A stretch of DNA of 64,000 nt from an uncultured Anaerotignum sp. (GCA_910578425.1 CAJTQX010000009.1:1-64000); one strand, 5' to 3'. Positions 25,250 to 34,150 are shown, counted from the stretch's first letter. A program made the numbers and translations. Notes: a model not told the origin generated them from the sequence alone.

Positions 25250-25969
25250 ATGGAAGAAACTCATTTATTTTCAAGAGCAGAGCTTTTGCTTGGAAAGGAA
25301 GGGCTGAAACGGCTGAAATGCGCAAGGGTCGCGGTATTCGGCATCGGTGGGGTTGGTTCTTTTGCGGCAGAGGCGTTGGCGCGCGGCGGTGTCGGGCATA
25401 TCGCGCTCATAGATGGGGATATCGTCAGCCTGACGAATCTGAACCGCCAATTGATTGCCACACAGACTACCATTGGACGGCCAAAAACGGAAGTAATGGC
25501 AGAACGCATACACAGCATTTCACCGGAAACAGAAACTGTATGCTATCCTGTTGTCTATGGAGCGGAAAATAAAGATTTGCTGGATTTTGCATCGTATGAT
25601 TACGTTATTGACGCGATAGATACCGTTACTTCCAAACTGCTTTTGATTGAACAGGCAAAGCGCGAGGGCACGCGCATCATCAGCTGCATGGGGACAGGCA
25701 ACAAGCTCGACCCAACCCGTTTCGAGGTTGCAGATATTGCGGAAACCTCCGTCTGTCCGCTGGCAAAAGTCATGCGGAAGGAATTAAAATCAAGGGGAAT
25801 CAGCGGGGTAAAGGTTGTTTATTCCAAAGAACCGCCGCTCACGCCCTCCCCTTCTCCGGAAACAGGAAAACGGCAGATTCCCGGCAGCCTTTCGTTTGTA
25901 CCTCCGGTAGCAGGAATGATTCTTGCAGGCGAAGCCATAAAGGAAATCTGCGGCGTCAGGCGGGATTAA
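25250..25969 (+). CDS. tcdA: tRNA threonylcarbamoyladenosine dehydratase
   Basis: A 239-residue E1-like (ThiF/MoeB-superfamily) protein. TcdA cyclises threonylcarbamoyladenosine at position 37 of ANN-decoding tRNAs to ct6A using ATP. Visible features are the nucleotide-binding GIGGVGSFAAEALARGGVG, DGDIVSLTNLNRQL, DAIDTVTSK, and the C-terminal region DIAETSVCPLAKVMRKEL, where TcdA carries a conserved cysteine. AAAGGACGG precedes the ATG. It stands 39 bases before a short-chain dehydrogenase gene. Confidence 0.92.
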   Translation: MEETHLFSRAELLLGKEGLKRLKCARVAVFGIGGVGSFAAEALARGGVGHIALIDGDIVSLTNLNRQLIATQTTIGRPKTEVMAERIHSISPETETVCYPVVYGAENKDLLDFASYDYVIDAIDTVTSKLLLIEQAKREGTRIISCMGTGNKLDPTRFEVADIAETSVCPLAKVMRKELKSRGISGVKVVYSKEPPLTPSPSPETGKRQIPGSLSFVPPVAGMILAGEAIKEICGVRRD

Positions 25970-26008
25970 AAAAATCAGGATAACCAATATAAAGAAGGGA
26001 GAATTGCA

Positions 26009-26776
26009 ATGAGTTATTTGGATGAAGTATTTGGATTGACTGGAAAGGTCGCTATCGTAACAGGCGGCGGGCGCGGTATCGGGCAAACAGTCGCCATCGG
26101 GCTTGCAAAAGCAGGCGCAGAGGTCGTTGTCATTGCCAGAAGCAACGCGGACGAGACCATTCGTAAAATTACCGGCGAAGGTGGAAAGTGCTATTTCGTG
26201 CGTGCAGACGTTACGAAAGAAGCCGAGGTAAACGCCGCGCTTACTGAAATCATGCAGAAATCCGGACGGATTGACGTTGTGTTTAACAATGCCGGAATCT
26301 GCAAGCACCAGAGCACATTTGAAGCCAGCGTTGCGGATTGGCGCGAAGTTATTGATACAAACCTGACAGGAGAATACATCATGGCACGCGCTGCCGCAAA
26401 GATCATGGTGGAAAACGGCATCCATGGGAGTATCATCAATATGGCGTCCATGTCCGGCACGATCGCGAATATCCCTCAGTGGCAGTGTTCCTATAACGCT
26501 TCCAAAGCCGGCGTGATCCATATGACGCGTTCCCTCGCACTGGAATGGGCAGAATATGGGATACGCGTAAACAGCCTGAGCCCAGGCTATATCGCTACGC
26601 CGATGTCCGTAGATACGCCGCAGGAACTGAAAAACGCCTGGATGCCGCTGATTCCCATGCACCGCATGGGCAGGCCGGAGGAACTTGTTCCTGCTGTGCT
26701 GTATCTGGCAAGCAGCGCGTCCGGCTATACCACCGGAAGCGATATCATCGTAGACGGCGCGTACACCTGTTTTTAA
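26009..26776 (+). CDS. Short-chain dehydrogenase/reductase
   Basis: A 255-residue classical SDR. It has the NAD(P)-binding TGGGRGIGQTVAIG near residue 18, FNNAGICKH, the Ser of INMASMSG, and the catalytic Tyr-Lys pair in YNASKAGV. The C-terminal RMGRPEELVPAVLYLAS and TGSDIIVDGAYT segments are typical of gluconate 5-dehydrogenase and polyol or sugar-acid SDRs; the substrate cannot be fixed. It has a good AAGGGAG site and is followed by a terminator. Confidence 0.88.
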   Translation: MSYLDEVFGLTGKVAIVTGGGRGIGQTVAIGLAKAGAEVVVIARSNADETIRKITGEGGKCYFVRADVTKEAEVNAALTEIMQKSGRIDVVFNNAGICKHQSTFEASVADWREVIDTNLTGEYIMARAAAKIMVENGIHGSIINMASMSGTIANIPQWQCSYNASKAGVIHMTRSLALEWAEYGIRVNSLSPGYIATPMSVDTPQELKNAWMPLIPMHRMGRPEELVPAVLYLASSASGYTTGSDIIVDGAYTCF

Positions 26777-26785
26777 GCTCTGATT

Positions 26786-26827
26786 AAAACCAGAAAAGCT
26801 CTGTACGATTGGAGCTGTTCTGGTTTT
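26786..26827 (+). terminator. Terminator after the SDR gene
   Basis: An AAAACCAGAA-type left arm and a TTCTGGTTTTT right arm enclose a GAGCTGT/AGCTCT inner stem, followed by T residues. Confidence 0.75.
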
Positions 26828-26871
26828 TCTTTTTGCAGAAGGTTTTTTCTTCCATTCCTGCCTAAAAACAT

Positions 26872-26900
26872 TTGACAGAATGCCAAACTGGTGTTAGACT
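26872..26900 (+). promoter_or_regulatory. Promoter of the lysine riboswitch transcript
   Basis: Perfect -35 TTGACA (26872-26877), 17-base spacer, -10 TAGACT (26895-26900). It starts the leader about 20 bases before the aptamer. Confidence 0.75.
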
Positions 26901-26920
26901 AATCAGTAAATAAATATCTT

Positions 26921-27092
26921 CAAAGTAGAGGTGCGTTTTTCAAAAGTATGCAGACGGATATCATAAGGGGTAGCGGAGGTCTGCGGAAAGGGAAAAACGC
27001 CGAAGAAGAAGGCTGCCTTATCTCTTTCTTCTGGGCGTGCGGCTAAGAACCGTACGACTGTCATCGGTGTACTGCCGATGGAGCGCTACGAA
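26921..27092 (+). promoter_or_regulatory. Lysine riboswitch (L-box)
   Basis: The leader matches the conserved lysine aptamer core in order: GTAGAGGTGCG (P1/P2 junction), CAAAAGTATG, AAGGGAAAAACGCCGAAG, a stem closed by CTTCTGGGCGTGC, then GGAGCGCTAC, which closes P1 with GTAG. It precedes asd-dapA-dapB, three lysine/diaminopimelate genes. Bound lysine should favour the terminator at 27141-27164; an AAACTGC/GCAGTTT pairing between aptamer and terminator is a candidate antiterminator. Confidence 0.93.
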
Positions 27093-27140
27093 ACATTTAA
27101 ACTGCGGCAGACCCAAAAGCCCTACCGGCAGTTTCCTGTC

Positions 27141-27164
27141 AGTCGGCGCAGACCGACTTTTTTT
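27141..27164 (+). terminator. Riboswitch-controlled terminator
   Basis: AGTCGG (27141-27146) pairs with CCGACT (27153-27158), followed directly by a seven-T run. It lies between the lysine aptamer and asd and is the expected OFF-state structure. Confidence 0.85.
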
Positions 27165-27249
27165 GTTTCCAGCGATGCTTTTTAAGCCGCTTCTGCTTTC
27201 CAGATAAAAATATCATACACTTATGAATAAAAGAAAGAAGGAAATGAAC

Positions 27250-28245
27250 ATGAAAAAAATCAACCTCGCTGTCGTTGGCGCAACCGGCATGGTAGGCAGA
27301 ACATTCCTGAAAGTTCTGGAAGAACGCCAGCTCCCTATCGAAAATTTCTATGTCATGGCATCCAGCCGTTCCGCAGGGAAAACGCTGACCTTCAATGGCA
27401 AAGAATACACTGTTGAGGAATTGACAGAACATTCCTTTGATAAACCAATCGACATCGCTCTCTTTTCTGCCGGCGGCGGCACAAGCGAAAAATTTGCCCC
27501 TATCGCGGCAGCGCATGGTTGTATTGTTATCGACAACAGTTCTCAGTGGCGCATGGATCCGGAAGTTCCCCTGATCGTGCCGGAAGTCAATCCTGAAGAC
27601 ATTAAGTGGCACAAAAATATCATCGCCAATCCAAACTGCTCCACCATACAGGCGATGGTTGCACTGAAGCCGCTGGACAATAAATATAAAATCAAGCGCG
27701 TGGTATATTCTACCTATCAGGCGGTATCCGGCGCAGGCGTTGCGGGCTGGAATGATCTGGAAAACGGTCTGAAAGGCGAAGCACCGAAGAAATTCCCCCA
27801 CGCTATCGCAAATAACTGCCTGCCGCATATCGATGTATTTTTGGATAACGGCTATACAAAAGAAGAGATGAAAATGGTAAACGAAACCAGAAAAATCCTG
27901 CATAATGATGCAATGCGCATTACCGCGACAACCGTTCGTGTACCTGTTTTCAATTCCCACAGCGAATCTATCAATGTGGAGTTTGAAAAGCCTTTTGAAA
28001 TGGCTGAGCTGTTGGAAACACTGCGGAACGCTCCCGGCGTTGTATTGCAGAATGATGAAAGCAAAAACGAGTACCCCCTTGCGACTGAAGCTACCGGTCA
28101 CGATGAAGTTTACATTGGGCGTATTCGTCGGGATGAAAGCGTTGAGAGCGGCGTAAACCTCTGGGTCGTTGCGGATAATATCCGTAAGGGTGCAGCAACA
28201 AACGCTGTACAGATTGCAGAGGAAATCATAAAAAACATGCAGTAA
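27250..28245 (+). CDS. asd: Aspartate-semialdehyde dehydrogenase
   Basis: A 331-residue NADP-dependent enzyme reducing aspartyl phosphate to aspartate semialdehyde, the branch point to lysine, threonine and methionine. Visible are the dinucleotide motif VVGATGMVGRTF, the catalytic Cys in NPNCSTIQ, and the substrate-binding region after TYQAVSGAG. The ATG at 27250 is chosen because GAAGGAA is correctly spaced, whereas it would touch the ATG six bases upstream. It is the first gene of the riboswitch-controlled operon. Confidence 0.97.
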   Translation: MKKINLAVVGATGMVGRTFLKVLEERQLPIENFYVMASSRSAGKTLTFNGKEYTVEELTEHSFDKPIDIALFSAGGGTSEKFAPIAAAHGCIVIDNSSQWRMDPEVPLIVPEVNPEDIKWHKNIIANPNCSTIQAMVALKPLDNKYKIKRVVYSTYQAVSGAGVAGWNDLENGLKGEAPKKFPHAIANNCLPHIDVFLDNGYTKEEMKMVNETRKILHNDAMRITATTVRVPVFNSHSESINVEFEKPFEMAELLETLRNAPGVVLQNDESKNEYPLATEATGHDEVYIGRIRRDESVESGVNLWVVADNIRKGAATNAVQIAEEIIKNMQ

Positions 28246-28343
28246 AGATTATTGGGAAAATGCTACCGTATTCCCGCAGCAAAACGGCAGGTATTCCCCT
28301 GCCCTGCTGCTTTGGCTATCGAATATTACAGGAGGTGCGTTTT

Positions 28344-29228
28344 ATGTCAATTTTTACAGGCGCGGGCGTTGCTTTGGTGACCCCTACCCATGCAGACGGA
28401 AGTGTGAACTATGAAAAAATGAAGGAATTGATTGAATTTCAGCTTGCCAATGACACAGATGCTCTGATTATCTGCGGCACAACCGGTGAAGCGTCCACGA
28501 TGGATGATGATTCTCAGATTGAATGTGTACGCTTTGCAAAGGAAGTCGCAGCTGGACGTGTGCCCATTATCGCGGGTGCTGGCAGCAACGATACCGCTCA
28601 CTGCATAGAGCTTGCACAGGGCTGCGAAAAAGCTGGCGCAGACGCTGTGCTCCTTGTTACACCATATTACAACAAGGCGACACAAAAGGGTCTGGTTCTG
28701 CACTACACCAAAATTGCAAACAGTATCAAAATCCCTGTTATACTGTATAACGTACCCGGGCGCACAGGCTGTAACCTTGCCCCCAATACGGTTTATGAGC
28801 TTTCCAGGGTAGAGAATATTGTCGCAGTAAAAGAAGCCAGCGGCAACCTTTCACAGGTGGCTGAAATTGCTGCACTCTGCGGACCGGATTTTGATATTTA
28901 CAGCGGCAACGATGACCAGATTCTGCCGATCCTTTCCCTCGGCGGCAAAGGCGTGATTTCTGTACTCTCCAATATCGCGCCAAAAAATACGCATGATATG
29001 GTTGCAAAGTTTATGGACGGCGATATTGCCGGAGCAATCAAACTCCAGCTTGACGCAATCGACCTGATTGCTTCTCTGTTCTGCGAAGTCAACCCCATTC
29101 CTGTAAAGGCTGCGCTGAACCTGATGGGCTATGAAGTAGGCTCCTGCCGCCTGCCGCTCTGCGATATGGAAGAAAAAAATCTGGAACGTCTTCGTACATC
29201 CATGAAAAACTACGGACTGCTGAAATAA
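28344..29228 (+). CDS. dapA: 4-hydroxy-tetrahydrodipicolinate synthase
   Basis: A 294-residue aldolase condensing pyruvate and aspartate semialdehyde, the first committed step of lysine and diaminopimelate synthesis. It has the TTGEASTMDD region (family GTTGE(S/A)xT), the Tyr of LYNVPGRTG and the Schiff-base Lys in VAVKEASGN. AGGAGGTG precedes the ATG. The diaminopimelate branch also feeds peptidoglycan and, in sporulating cells, dipicolinate. Confidence 0.97.
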   Translation: MSIFTGAGVALVTPTHADGSVNYEKMKELIEFQLANDTDALIICGTTGEASTMDDDSQIECVRFAKEVAAGRVPIIAGAGSNDTAHCIELAQGCEKAGADAVLLVTPYYNKATQKGLVLHYTKIANSIKIPVILYNVPGRTGCNLAPNTVYELSRVENIVAVKEASGNLSQVAEIAALCGPDFDIYSGNDDQILPILSLGGKGVISVLSNIAPKNTHDMVAKFMDGDIAGAIKLQLDAIDLIASLFCEVNPIPVKAALNLMGYEVGSCRLPLCDMEEKNLERLRTSMKNYGLLK

Positions 29229-29231
29229 AAA

Positions 29232-29273
29232 CTGCAACGCTCCCCTTCCGCTTTGGGAGGGGCAGCGTTGCAG
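29232..29273 (+). other. Strong hairpin between dapA and dapB
   Basis: CTGCAACGCT and CCCC arms pair with GGGG and AGCGTTGCAG, giving a long GC-rich stem, but only TATCTTTT follows. It lies 25 bases before dapB and could be a weak terminator, an RNA-processing or stability element, or both. The dapB ribosome site lies just past the stem. Confidence 0.6.
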
Positions 29274-29297
29274 TATCTTTTGAAAAGGAGCATTGCA

Positions 29298-30050
29298 ATG
29301 ACAAATATTTTGATTCATGGCTGCGGCGGAAAAATGGGCCGTGTCGTAGCGGAACTGGTAAAAAATGAAACGGACTGCAAGGTAGTCGGTGGGATAGACC
29401 CGGGCATGCCGGAACTGGAATTTCCTGTGTTCCCTTCCTGCGAAGTTTGCGATATAGAGGCTGATGTCATTATTGACTTTTCCACAGCCGCAGCAATTCC
29501 GGCTCTTCTGGATTTTGTCCGTACGAAAAAAATCCCTGTGGTACTCTGTACAACTGCCCTTTCCGATGAAACCATTCAGCTAATGCAGGAAACCACGAAG
29601 GATACAGCTGTTCTGAAGTCTGCGAATATGTCCCTCGGCGTAAACCTTCTGCTGGAACTCGTGCAGCGGGCAGCCGCCATACTTGCGGACAGTGGGTTTG
29701 ATATCGAAATTCTCGAAAAGCACCATAACCAGAAAATCGACGCACCCAGCGGCACAGCAATGGCCATCGCAGATGCAATCAATCAGGCGATGGACGAACG
29801 ATACCATTATGTTTATGACCGCTCCGGCGTGCGCCAAAAACGTGAAGAAACAGAAATCGGTATTCATGCTGTCCGCGGCGGAAATATCGTCGGAGAGCAT
29901 GATGTTATTTTTGCTGGACGGGATGAAGTAGTAGAATTGAACCACCGCGCAACCTCCCGCGAGGTTTTTGCTGTCGGCGCAGTGAAAGCCGCAAAATTTC
30001 TTGCCGGAAAGCCTGCCGGATTATACACCATGAAAGATGTTTTGCTGTGA
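29298..30050 (+). CDS. dapB: 4-hydroxy-tetrahydrodipicolinate reductase
   Basis: A 250-residue NAD(P)H-dependent enzyme following DapA. The N-terminal Rossmann motif is HGCGGKMGRVVAEL, and the signature substrate loop is EKHHNQKIDAPSGTAMA. AAAAGGAG precedes the ATG at 29298. It is the third gene of the lysine operon; diaminopimelate conversion genes beyond this step are not in the window. Confidence 0.97.
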   Translation: MTNILIHGCGGKMGRVVAELVKNETDCKVVGGIDPGMPELEFPVFPSCEVCDIEADVIIDFSTAAAIPALLDFVRTKKIPVVLCTTALSDETIQLMQETTKDTAVLKSANMSLGVNLLLELVQRAAAILADSGFDIEILEKHHNQKIDAPSGTAMAIADAINQAMDERYHYVYDRSGVRQKREETEIGIHAVRGGNIVGEHDVIFAGRDEVVELNHRATSREVFAVGAVKAAKFLAGKPAGLYTMKDVLL

Positions 30051-30138
30051 TATATGTCGGTAACCAAGGCTGTTTGGAAAACGGAAGGCAGAAACAAATA
30101 CAGCATTCCCTGCCGGCCTGAAAAAGGAGGAAAACCAT

Positions 30139-30879
30139 ATGCAAAAACCCCAGCCCCATATCCAGCTCAGCAAAAGCATCCACACAAAATATGCCCTGCT
30201 CCCCGGCGACCCTGCCCGTCTGGATCGGATCATACCATTTCTGGAAAACGTACAGGAACAGACATTTAGCCGCGAATACCGCAGTCTTACGGGCGAATAT
30301 AAAGGCGTGCGTATCCTTGCGATGTCTACAGGCATGGGCGGCGTATCTATGGGGATCGCTGTGGAGGAACTTTCCCGCATCGGCATTTCTGCTATGATAC
30401 GAATTGGCAGTTGCGGAGCACTGCAACCAAAGGTCAGTGTCGGCGATCTGATTATTGTCAATGGTGCGGTACGGGATGATGGCGCATCGCAAACCTATAT
30501 CGACCCAACCTTTCCCGCAGTACCTGATACTGGGTTGATGTTGGCCTGCATCCAGGCGGCACAGGAAAACGGCATGCCCTTTCATGTCGGCATTGCCCGC
30601 AGTCATGACAGTTTCTATACCGATATTAACGAAGAAATTAACGCATATTGGAGCGCGCAGGGCGTTCTCGGTTCGGATATGGAAACAGCTGCTCTGTTCA
30701 CAATCGGGCATCTGCGTGGAATAAAAACGGCGTCCATATTGAATAATGTCGTTCCTTTTGAAGTTGACCCTCTTGAGGGTATCGGCAATTATGCAGAAGG
30801 CGAAAATATTGCGATGCAGGGTGAAAAAAATGAAATACTCGCTGCTTTAGAGGCGTTTGTAAAACTCGAAAAACTGTAA
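30139..30879 (+). CDS. Nucleoside phosphorylase, uridine phosphorylase-like
   Basis: A 246-residue PNP/UDP family-1 phosphorylase: ALLPGDPARLDRI phosphate-binding region, STGMGGVSMGIAVEEL, RIGSCGAL, and SDMETAALF with the ribose-binding Met-Glu. It cleaves a nucleoside with phosphate to free base and ribose-1-phosphate. The overall pattern is closest to uridine phosphorylase, but a purine substrate cannot be excluded. AAAGGAGG precedes the ATG. It lies 88 bases after dapB and is followed by a palindromic terminator. Confidence 0.85.
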   Translation: MQKPQPHIQLSKSIHTKYALLPGDPARLDRIIPFLENVQEQTFSREYRSLTGEYKGVRILAMSTGMGGVSMGIAVEELSRIGISAMIRIGSCGALQPKVSVGDLIIVNGAVRDDGASQTYIDPTFPAVPDTGLMLACIQAAQENGMPFHVGIARSHDSFYTDINEEINAYWSAQGVLGSDMETAALFTIGHLRGIKTASILNNVVPFEVDPLEGIGNYAEGENIAMQGEKNEILAALEAFVKLEKL

Positions 30880-30885
30880 AGTTTT

Positions 30886-30915
30886 GACTTGTTGATATCA
30901 ACATATCAACAAGTC
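30886..30915 (+). terminator. Palindromic hairpin after the phosphorylase gene
   Basis: A 13-base perfect inverted repeat (GACTTGTTGATAT arm) around a four-base loop, followed by CCTTTCCC and then TTTTT. It may also end the converging minus-strand gene. Confidence 0.65.
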
Positions 30916-30940
30916 CTTTCCCATTTTTCACTGTACCATC

Positions 30941-31591
30941 CTATCTTTCTATTTCCGCTCCGCCCCACTCGACTACCGTAAATCCCTCCCGCGTCAGCTT
31001 CGGCAGTTTTTGTTCCGGTACATCTACAAGTTCATCTATCTCCTTAAAAGCCATAAACACACGCAGGATGTTCTCCGGCTCCGGTGTGATTTCCAGCTTC
31101 GCGGCTTTTTCGTAGTTTTCCCATTGGAACGAAACAAGATTATACCGATTTTCCTGCATACGCGGCAGCCAGTATACTATAAACTCATTGCTTTCCCATG
31201 TTGTCAGACCCATTTCTTCCAGTTTTTCCTGTAAAAACTCCGCCGTATTCTCCCCTTTTACTACAAAGCCTTCCGAAAAGTCGAAATCATTCATTCCTTC
31301 TCCTTCCCAGAACAGATAGAAATACTCTCTCCCATCGGCATGGTTCAGCAACGTGCCGTCCGGCTGTGCCGTAACCTCCCAGCCATCCCCATACGCCGGA
31401 TATGTCGCTGTCAGTTCTCCCGCAAAATCCAGTTTTACAGAAACCTCTGTTTCTTCCTTCGGATATAAATAAATGACCGGTTTTTCCACTGGATCATCCA
31501 ATGGATTTTCAGCCGCTTTATTTTTCACATAAAACCCCCATAAAATAGCTGCACAACCCAGCAAAATCAAGCTCCACCTCCACTTTTTCAT
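30941..31591 (-). CDS. Membrane-anchored surface protein, tandem paralogue 2
   Basis: A 216-residue protein: one N-terminal membrane helix (residues about 6-24, no lipobox Cys in the usual position) and a roughly 180-residue exported domain. Recognisable blocks are KPVIYLYPKEETEVSVKLDF, YPAYGDGWEVTAQPDGTL, FWEGEGMNDFDFSEGFVVKG and FIVYWLPRMQEN. GGAGGTG selects the ATG at 31591. It follows its paralogue after 15 bases with very high identity across the exported domain, indicating recent tandem duplication. The domain recurs in gut Firmicutes as far as I recall; no function is known to me. Confidence 0.8.
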   Translation of the reverse strand: MKKWRWSLILLGCAAILWGFYVKNKAAENPLDDPVEKPVIYLYPKEETEVSVKLDFAGELTATYPAYGDGWEVTAQPDGTLLNHADGREYFYLFWEGEGMNDFDFSEGFVVKGENTAEFLQEKLEEMGLTTWESNEFIVYWLPRMQENRYNLVSFQWENYEKAAKLEITPEPENILRVFMAFKEIDELVDVPEQKLPKLTREGFTVVEWGGAEIER

Positions 31592-31606
31592 ACGTTTCAC
31601 CTCCAA

Positions 31607-32266
31607 TCATTTTACTTCCGTTCCACCCCATTCTACAACAGTAAATCCCTCTCTCTCCAACTTCGGCAGTTCCTGTTCCGGTACTTCTACAGGCTCATCT
31701 ATTCCTTTGAATGCCATGAATACGCGCAGCATGTTGTCCGGCTCTGGTGTGATTTCCAGCTTCGCGGCTTCTTCGTAATTTCCCCATTGGAACGAAACCA
31801 AGTTGTAAGGATTTTCCTGCATACGCGGCAGCCAGTATACTATAAACTCATTGCTTTCCCGCGCCGTCAGACCCATTTCTTCCAGTTTTTCCTGCAAAAA
31901 CTCCGCCGTATTCTCCCCTTTCACTACAAAGCCTTCCGAAAAATCGAAATCATTCATTCCTTCCCCTTCCCAGAACAGATAGGAATACTCTCTTCCATCA
32001 GCATGATTCAGCAACGTGCCGTCCGGCTGTGCCGTAACCTCCCAGCCATTCCCATACACCGGATATGTCGCTGTCAGTTCTCCCGCAAAATCCAGCTTTA
32101 CAGAAACCTCTGTTTCTTCCTCTGCGTACAAATAAATCAACGGCTTACTGTAAATCACCGGAGCATCATCCTCTGCATCCTGACACTCTGCCTGCTCCGC
32201 CACTCTACTACAACCGCCAAGCGGCAACATGCATACTGCCAAAATCAATCCTACCCATCTATTCAT
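31607..32266 (-). CDS. Lipoprotein, tandem paralogue 1
   Basis: A 219-residue predicted lipoprotein. The signal peptide ends in the lipobox LGGC (Cys19), so it should be acylated and held on the outer face of the membrane. Its exported domain is nearly the same as in the downstream gene (GELTATYPVYGNGWEVTA, WEGEGMNDFDFSEGFVVKG). The two copies differ in anchor type: lipid here, transmembrane helix there. GGAGGGAG precedes the ATG. It is the first gene of a two-gene operon; the function is unknown. Confidence 0.82.
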   Translation of the reverse strand: MNRWVGLILAVCMLPLGGCSRVAEQAECQDAEDDAPVIYSKPLIYLYAEEETEVSVKLDFAGELTATYPVYGNGWEVTAQPDGTLLNHADGREYSYLFWEGEGMNDFDFSEGFVVKGENTAEFLQEKLEEMGLTARESNEFIVYWLPRMQENPYNLVSFQWGNYEEAAKLEITPEPDNMLRVFMAFKGIDEPVEVPEQELPKLEREGFTVVEWGGTEVK

Positions 32267-32309
32267 ACACTTTCACTCCCTCCAAAAATATCCATAAAAT
32301 TCCAAACTA

Positions 32310-32318
32310 ATTATACCA
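32310..32318 (-). promoter_or_regulatory. Extended -10 promoter of the surface-protein pair
   Basis: TGGTATAAT on the minus strand (extended -10, TATAAT at 32310-32315) lies 44 bases before the lipoprotein ATG. No good -35 is visible, which is acceptable with an extended -10. Confidence 0.5.
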
Positions 32319-32401
32319 TTTCAGCATACAAAAAAACATTACAAAAGTCTTACAATGTCGAAATATAGACAGTTATCTTTCCCTAAACTGCGTCCAAAAT
32401 A

Positions 32402-32440
32402 AAAAAGACAGATGCGGAGCATTGTCCTGCCTGTCTTTTT
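32402..32440 (-). terminator. Terminator after recN
   Basis: AAAAAGACAG (32402-32411) and CTGTCTTTTT (32431-32440) arms with A/T runs outside. It lies 12 bases past the recN stop and closes the long minus-strand block. Confidence 0.75.
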
Positions 32441-32452
32441 ATAGTTCCTTTG

Positions 32453-34129
32453 TCATCCCCGTTTCATCAATTCCTTTGCCGCAGCAAGCGTAGCTTCTGT
32501 GATATTACTGCCTCCCATCATTCGTGCAACCTCCCTCACAGAGTCCTCCTGTTCCAGCGGGAACACCTCCGTCATTGTGGTATCTCCTTCGCTGTGCTTT
32601 TCTATCAGGAAATGCCGGTCCGCAAGTGCAGCAATCTGCGGCAGGTGCGTAATACATAGAATCTGGCGTTTTTCGCCTAAAACGCTCATCTTTTCCCCCA
32701 CCTTGCGCGCTGTCCTGCCGCTCACGCCGGTGTCAATCTCGTCAAAAATAAATGTACCAATCTCATCGGCGTCCACTAATACCGATTTCAAAGCCAGCAT
32801 TACGCGCGACATTTCACCGCCGGAAGCAATCTTTGCCAGAGGCTTCAATGCCTCGCCCGCATTGGCGGAAATCAGGAATTCCACCTTATCCCTGCCTTCC
32901 GGTCCCCATTCCGTTTTTTCGTCAATCTGTATATGGAACCGCGCGTTTTTCATTTCCATATCACGCAAAGCGGCTTCAATCTGTTCCTCCACCTGCTTTG
33001 CCGTTTCCCGCCGCAGTTCGGAAAGCGTCTTTCCGGCGGCTTTCAACTTTTTCTGTTCCTCCGCGCGTTTTTTTGTCAGCTCTGCTGTCCGTTCGCTGCT
33101 GTTCGTCAGAAAATCCAGCTCCTGTACAACTTTATCATAAAATTTCAGCACAGCCTCAACACTGCCGCCATATTTTCGTTTCAGCTTATAAATCGTCTGC
33201 AAACGTTCCTCGATTTCCTCCAAAGCCTCTGGATCGGCCTCCTGGTTTTCAGCCTCCCGCTTCAAATCCCGCACAGCATCCTCTACACGGGCACAGGCGT
33301 CCTCCAATTCTTCCAGAAAGCCGGAAAGCCCGCTGTCAAGTTCGGCAGCTTCCCGCAGTTTCGCCAGCGCGTCGCCCATCTGTTCGCAGGCAGAAGGGAA
33401 TGGGTCTTTCCCATCATACAAAAGAGCAATGCTCTCCTCTGTCAGCCGCATCAGCTTCTCCATGCTGCCCAGACGTTTTTTCTGCTCCAGCAGGTCATCT
33501 TCCTCCCCTGCTTTCAGTGCGCAACTTTCTATTTCTTCTTTCTGGAACTGCAAAATATCCATACGCTGCTCTCGCTGGGTTTCATCTCCCATCAGCGTTT
33601 TCATCTGCTTTTCCACTTCCCGCAGGTTATGAAAACTCTCCCTGTATTTTTCCAGAGCGTCCATAAACGCCGCTCCGCAGAATCGGTCCAGCAGACGGAT
33701 ATGCTTTGCAGGGTTCAAAAGGGACTGGTGTTCATGCTGTCCATAAATATCAATCAAGTCTTCTGAAATTTCCTTCAGCATACCGACAGTCGCAATGGAG
33801 CCATTGATGCGGCAGACGGTTTTGCCGCTTTCGTTCAGCGTACGGGTAATCAGGAGAGCACCATCCTCCTCCGTTTCAATACCGCTTTCCGTCAGCTTTT
33901 CCTGTAAAGAAGCATTTTCCGCCAGAAAAAGAGCCTCTACAGAAGCTGTTTTCTGCCCGCGGCGCAAAAAGTCCTTTCCTGCCCTGCCGCCCAGTGCGAA
34001 CTGCAGAGAATCAATGACCATAGATTTGCCCGCGCCTGTTTCCCCTGTCAGGATATTCAACCCGTTCCCAAATGAAATTTCACATTCCTCAATCAGTGCC
34101 ACATTTTTGATATGCAGACGTTCCAGCAA
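32453..34129 (-). CDS. recN: DNA repair protein RecN
   Basis: A 558-residue SMC-like ATPase acting early in double-strand-break repair. Walker A is GETGAGKSMV (residues about 29-38). A long central coiled coil spans about 150-350. The C-terminal ABC signature region (KIASGGEMSRVMLALK) and Walker B (IFDEIDTGVSG) are intact. It is the last gene of the block, 21 bases after argR, the usual clostridial neighbour. No SOS-type box is visible in the argR-recN gap. Confidence 0.96.
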   Translation of the reverse strand: MLERLHIKNVALIEECEISFGNGLNILTGETGAGKSMVIDSLQFALGGRAGKDFLRRGQKTASVEALFLAENASLQEKLTESGIETEEDGALLITRTLNESGKTVCRINGSIATVGMLKEISEDLIDIYGQHEHQSLLNPAKHIRLLDRFCGAAFMDALEKYRESFHNLREVEKQMKTLMGDETQREQRMDILQFQKEEIESCALKAGEEDDLLEQKKRLGSMEKLMRLTEESIALLYDGKDPFPSACEQMGDALAKLREAAELDSGLSGFLEELEDACARVEDAVRDLKREAENQEADPEALEEIEERLQTIYKLKRKYGGSVEAVLKFYDKVVQELDFLTNSSERTAELTKKRAEEQKKLKAAGKTLSELRRETAKQVEEQIEAALRDMEMKNARFHIQIDEKTEWGPEGRDKVEFLISANAGEALKPLAKIASGGEMSRVMLALKSVLVDADEIGTFIFDEIDTGVSGRTARKVGEKMSVLGEKRQILCITHLPQIAALADRHFLIEKHSEGDTTMTEVFPLEQEDSVREVARMMGGSNITEATLAAAKELMKRG

Positions 34130-34150
34130 GGTACACCACCCCTTTCCATT

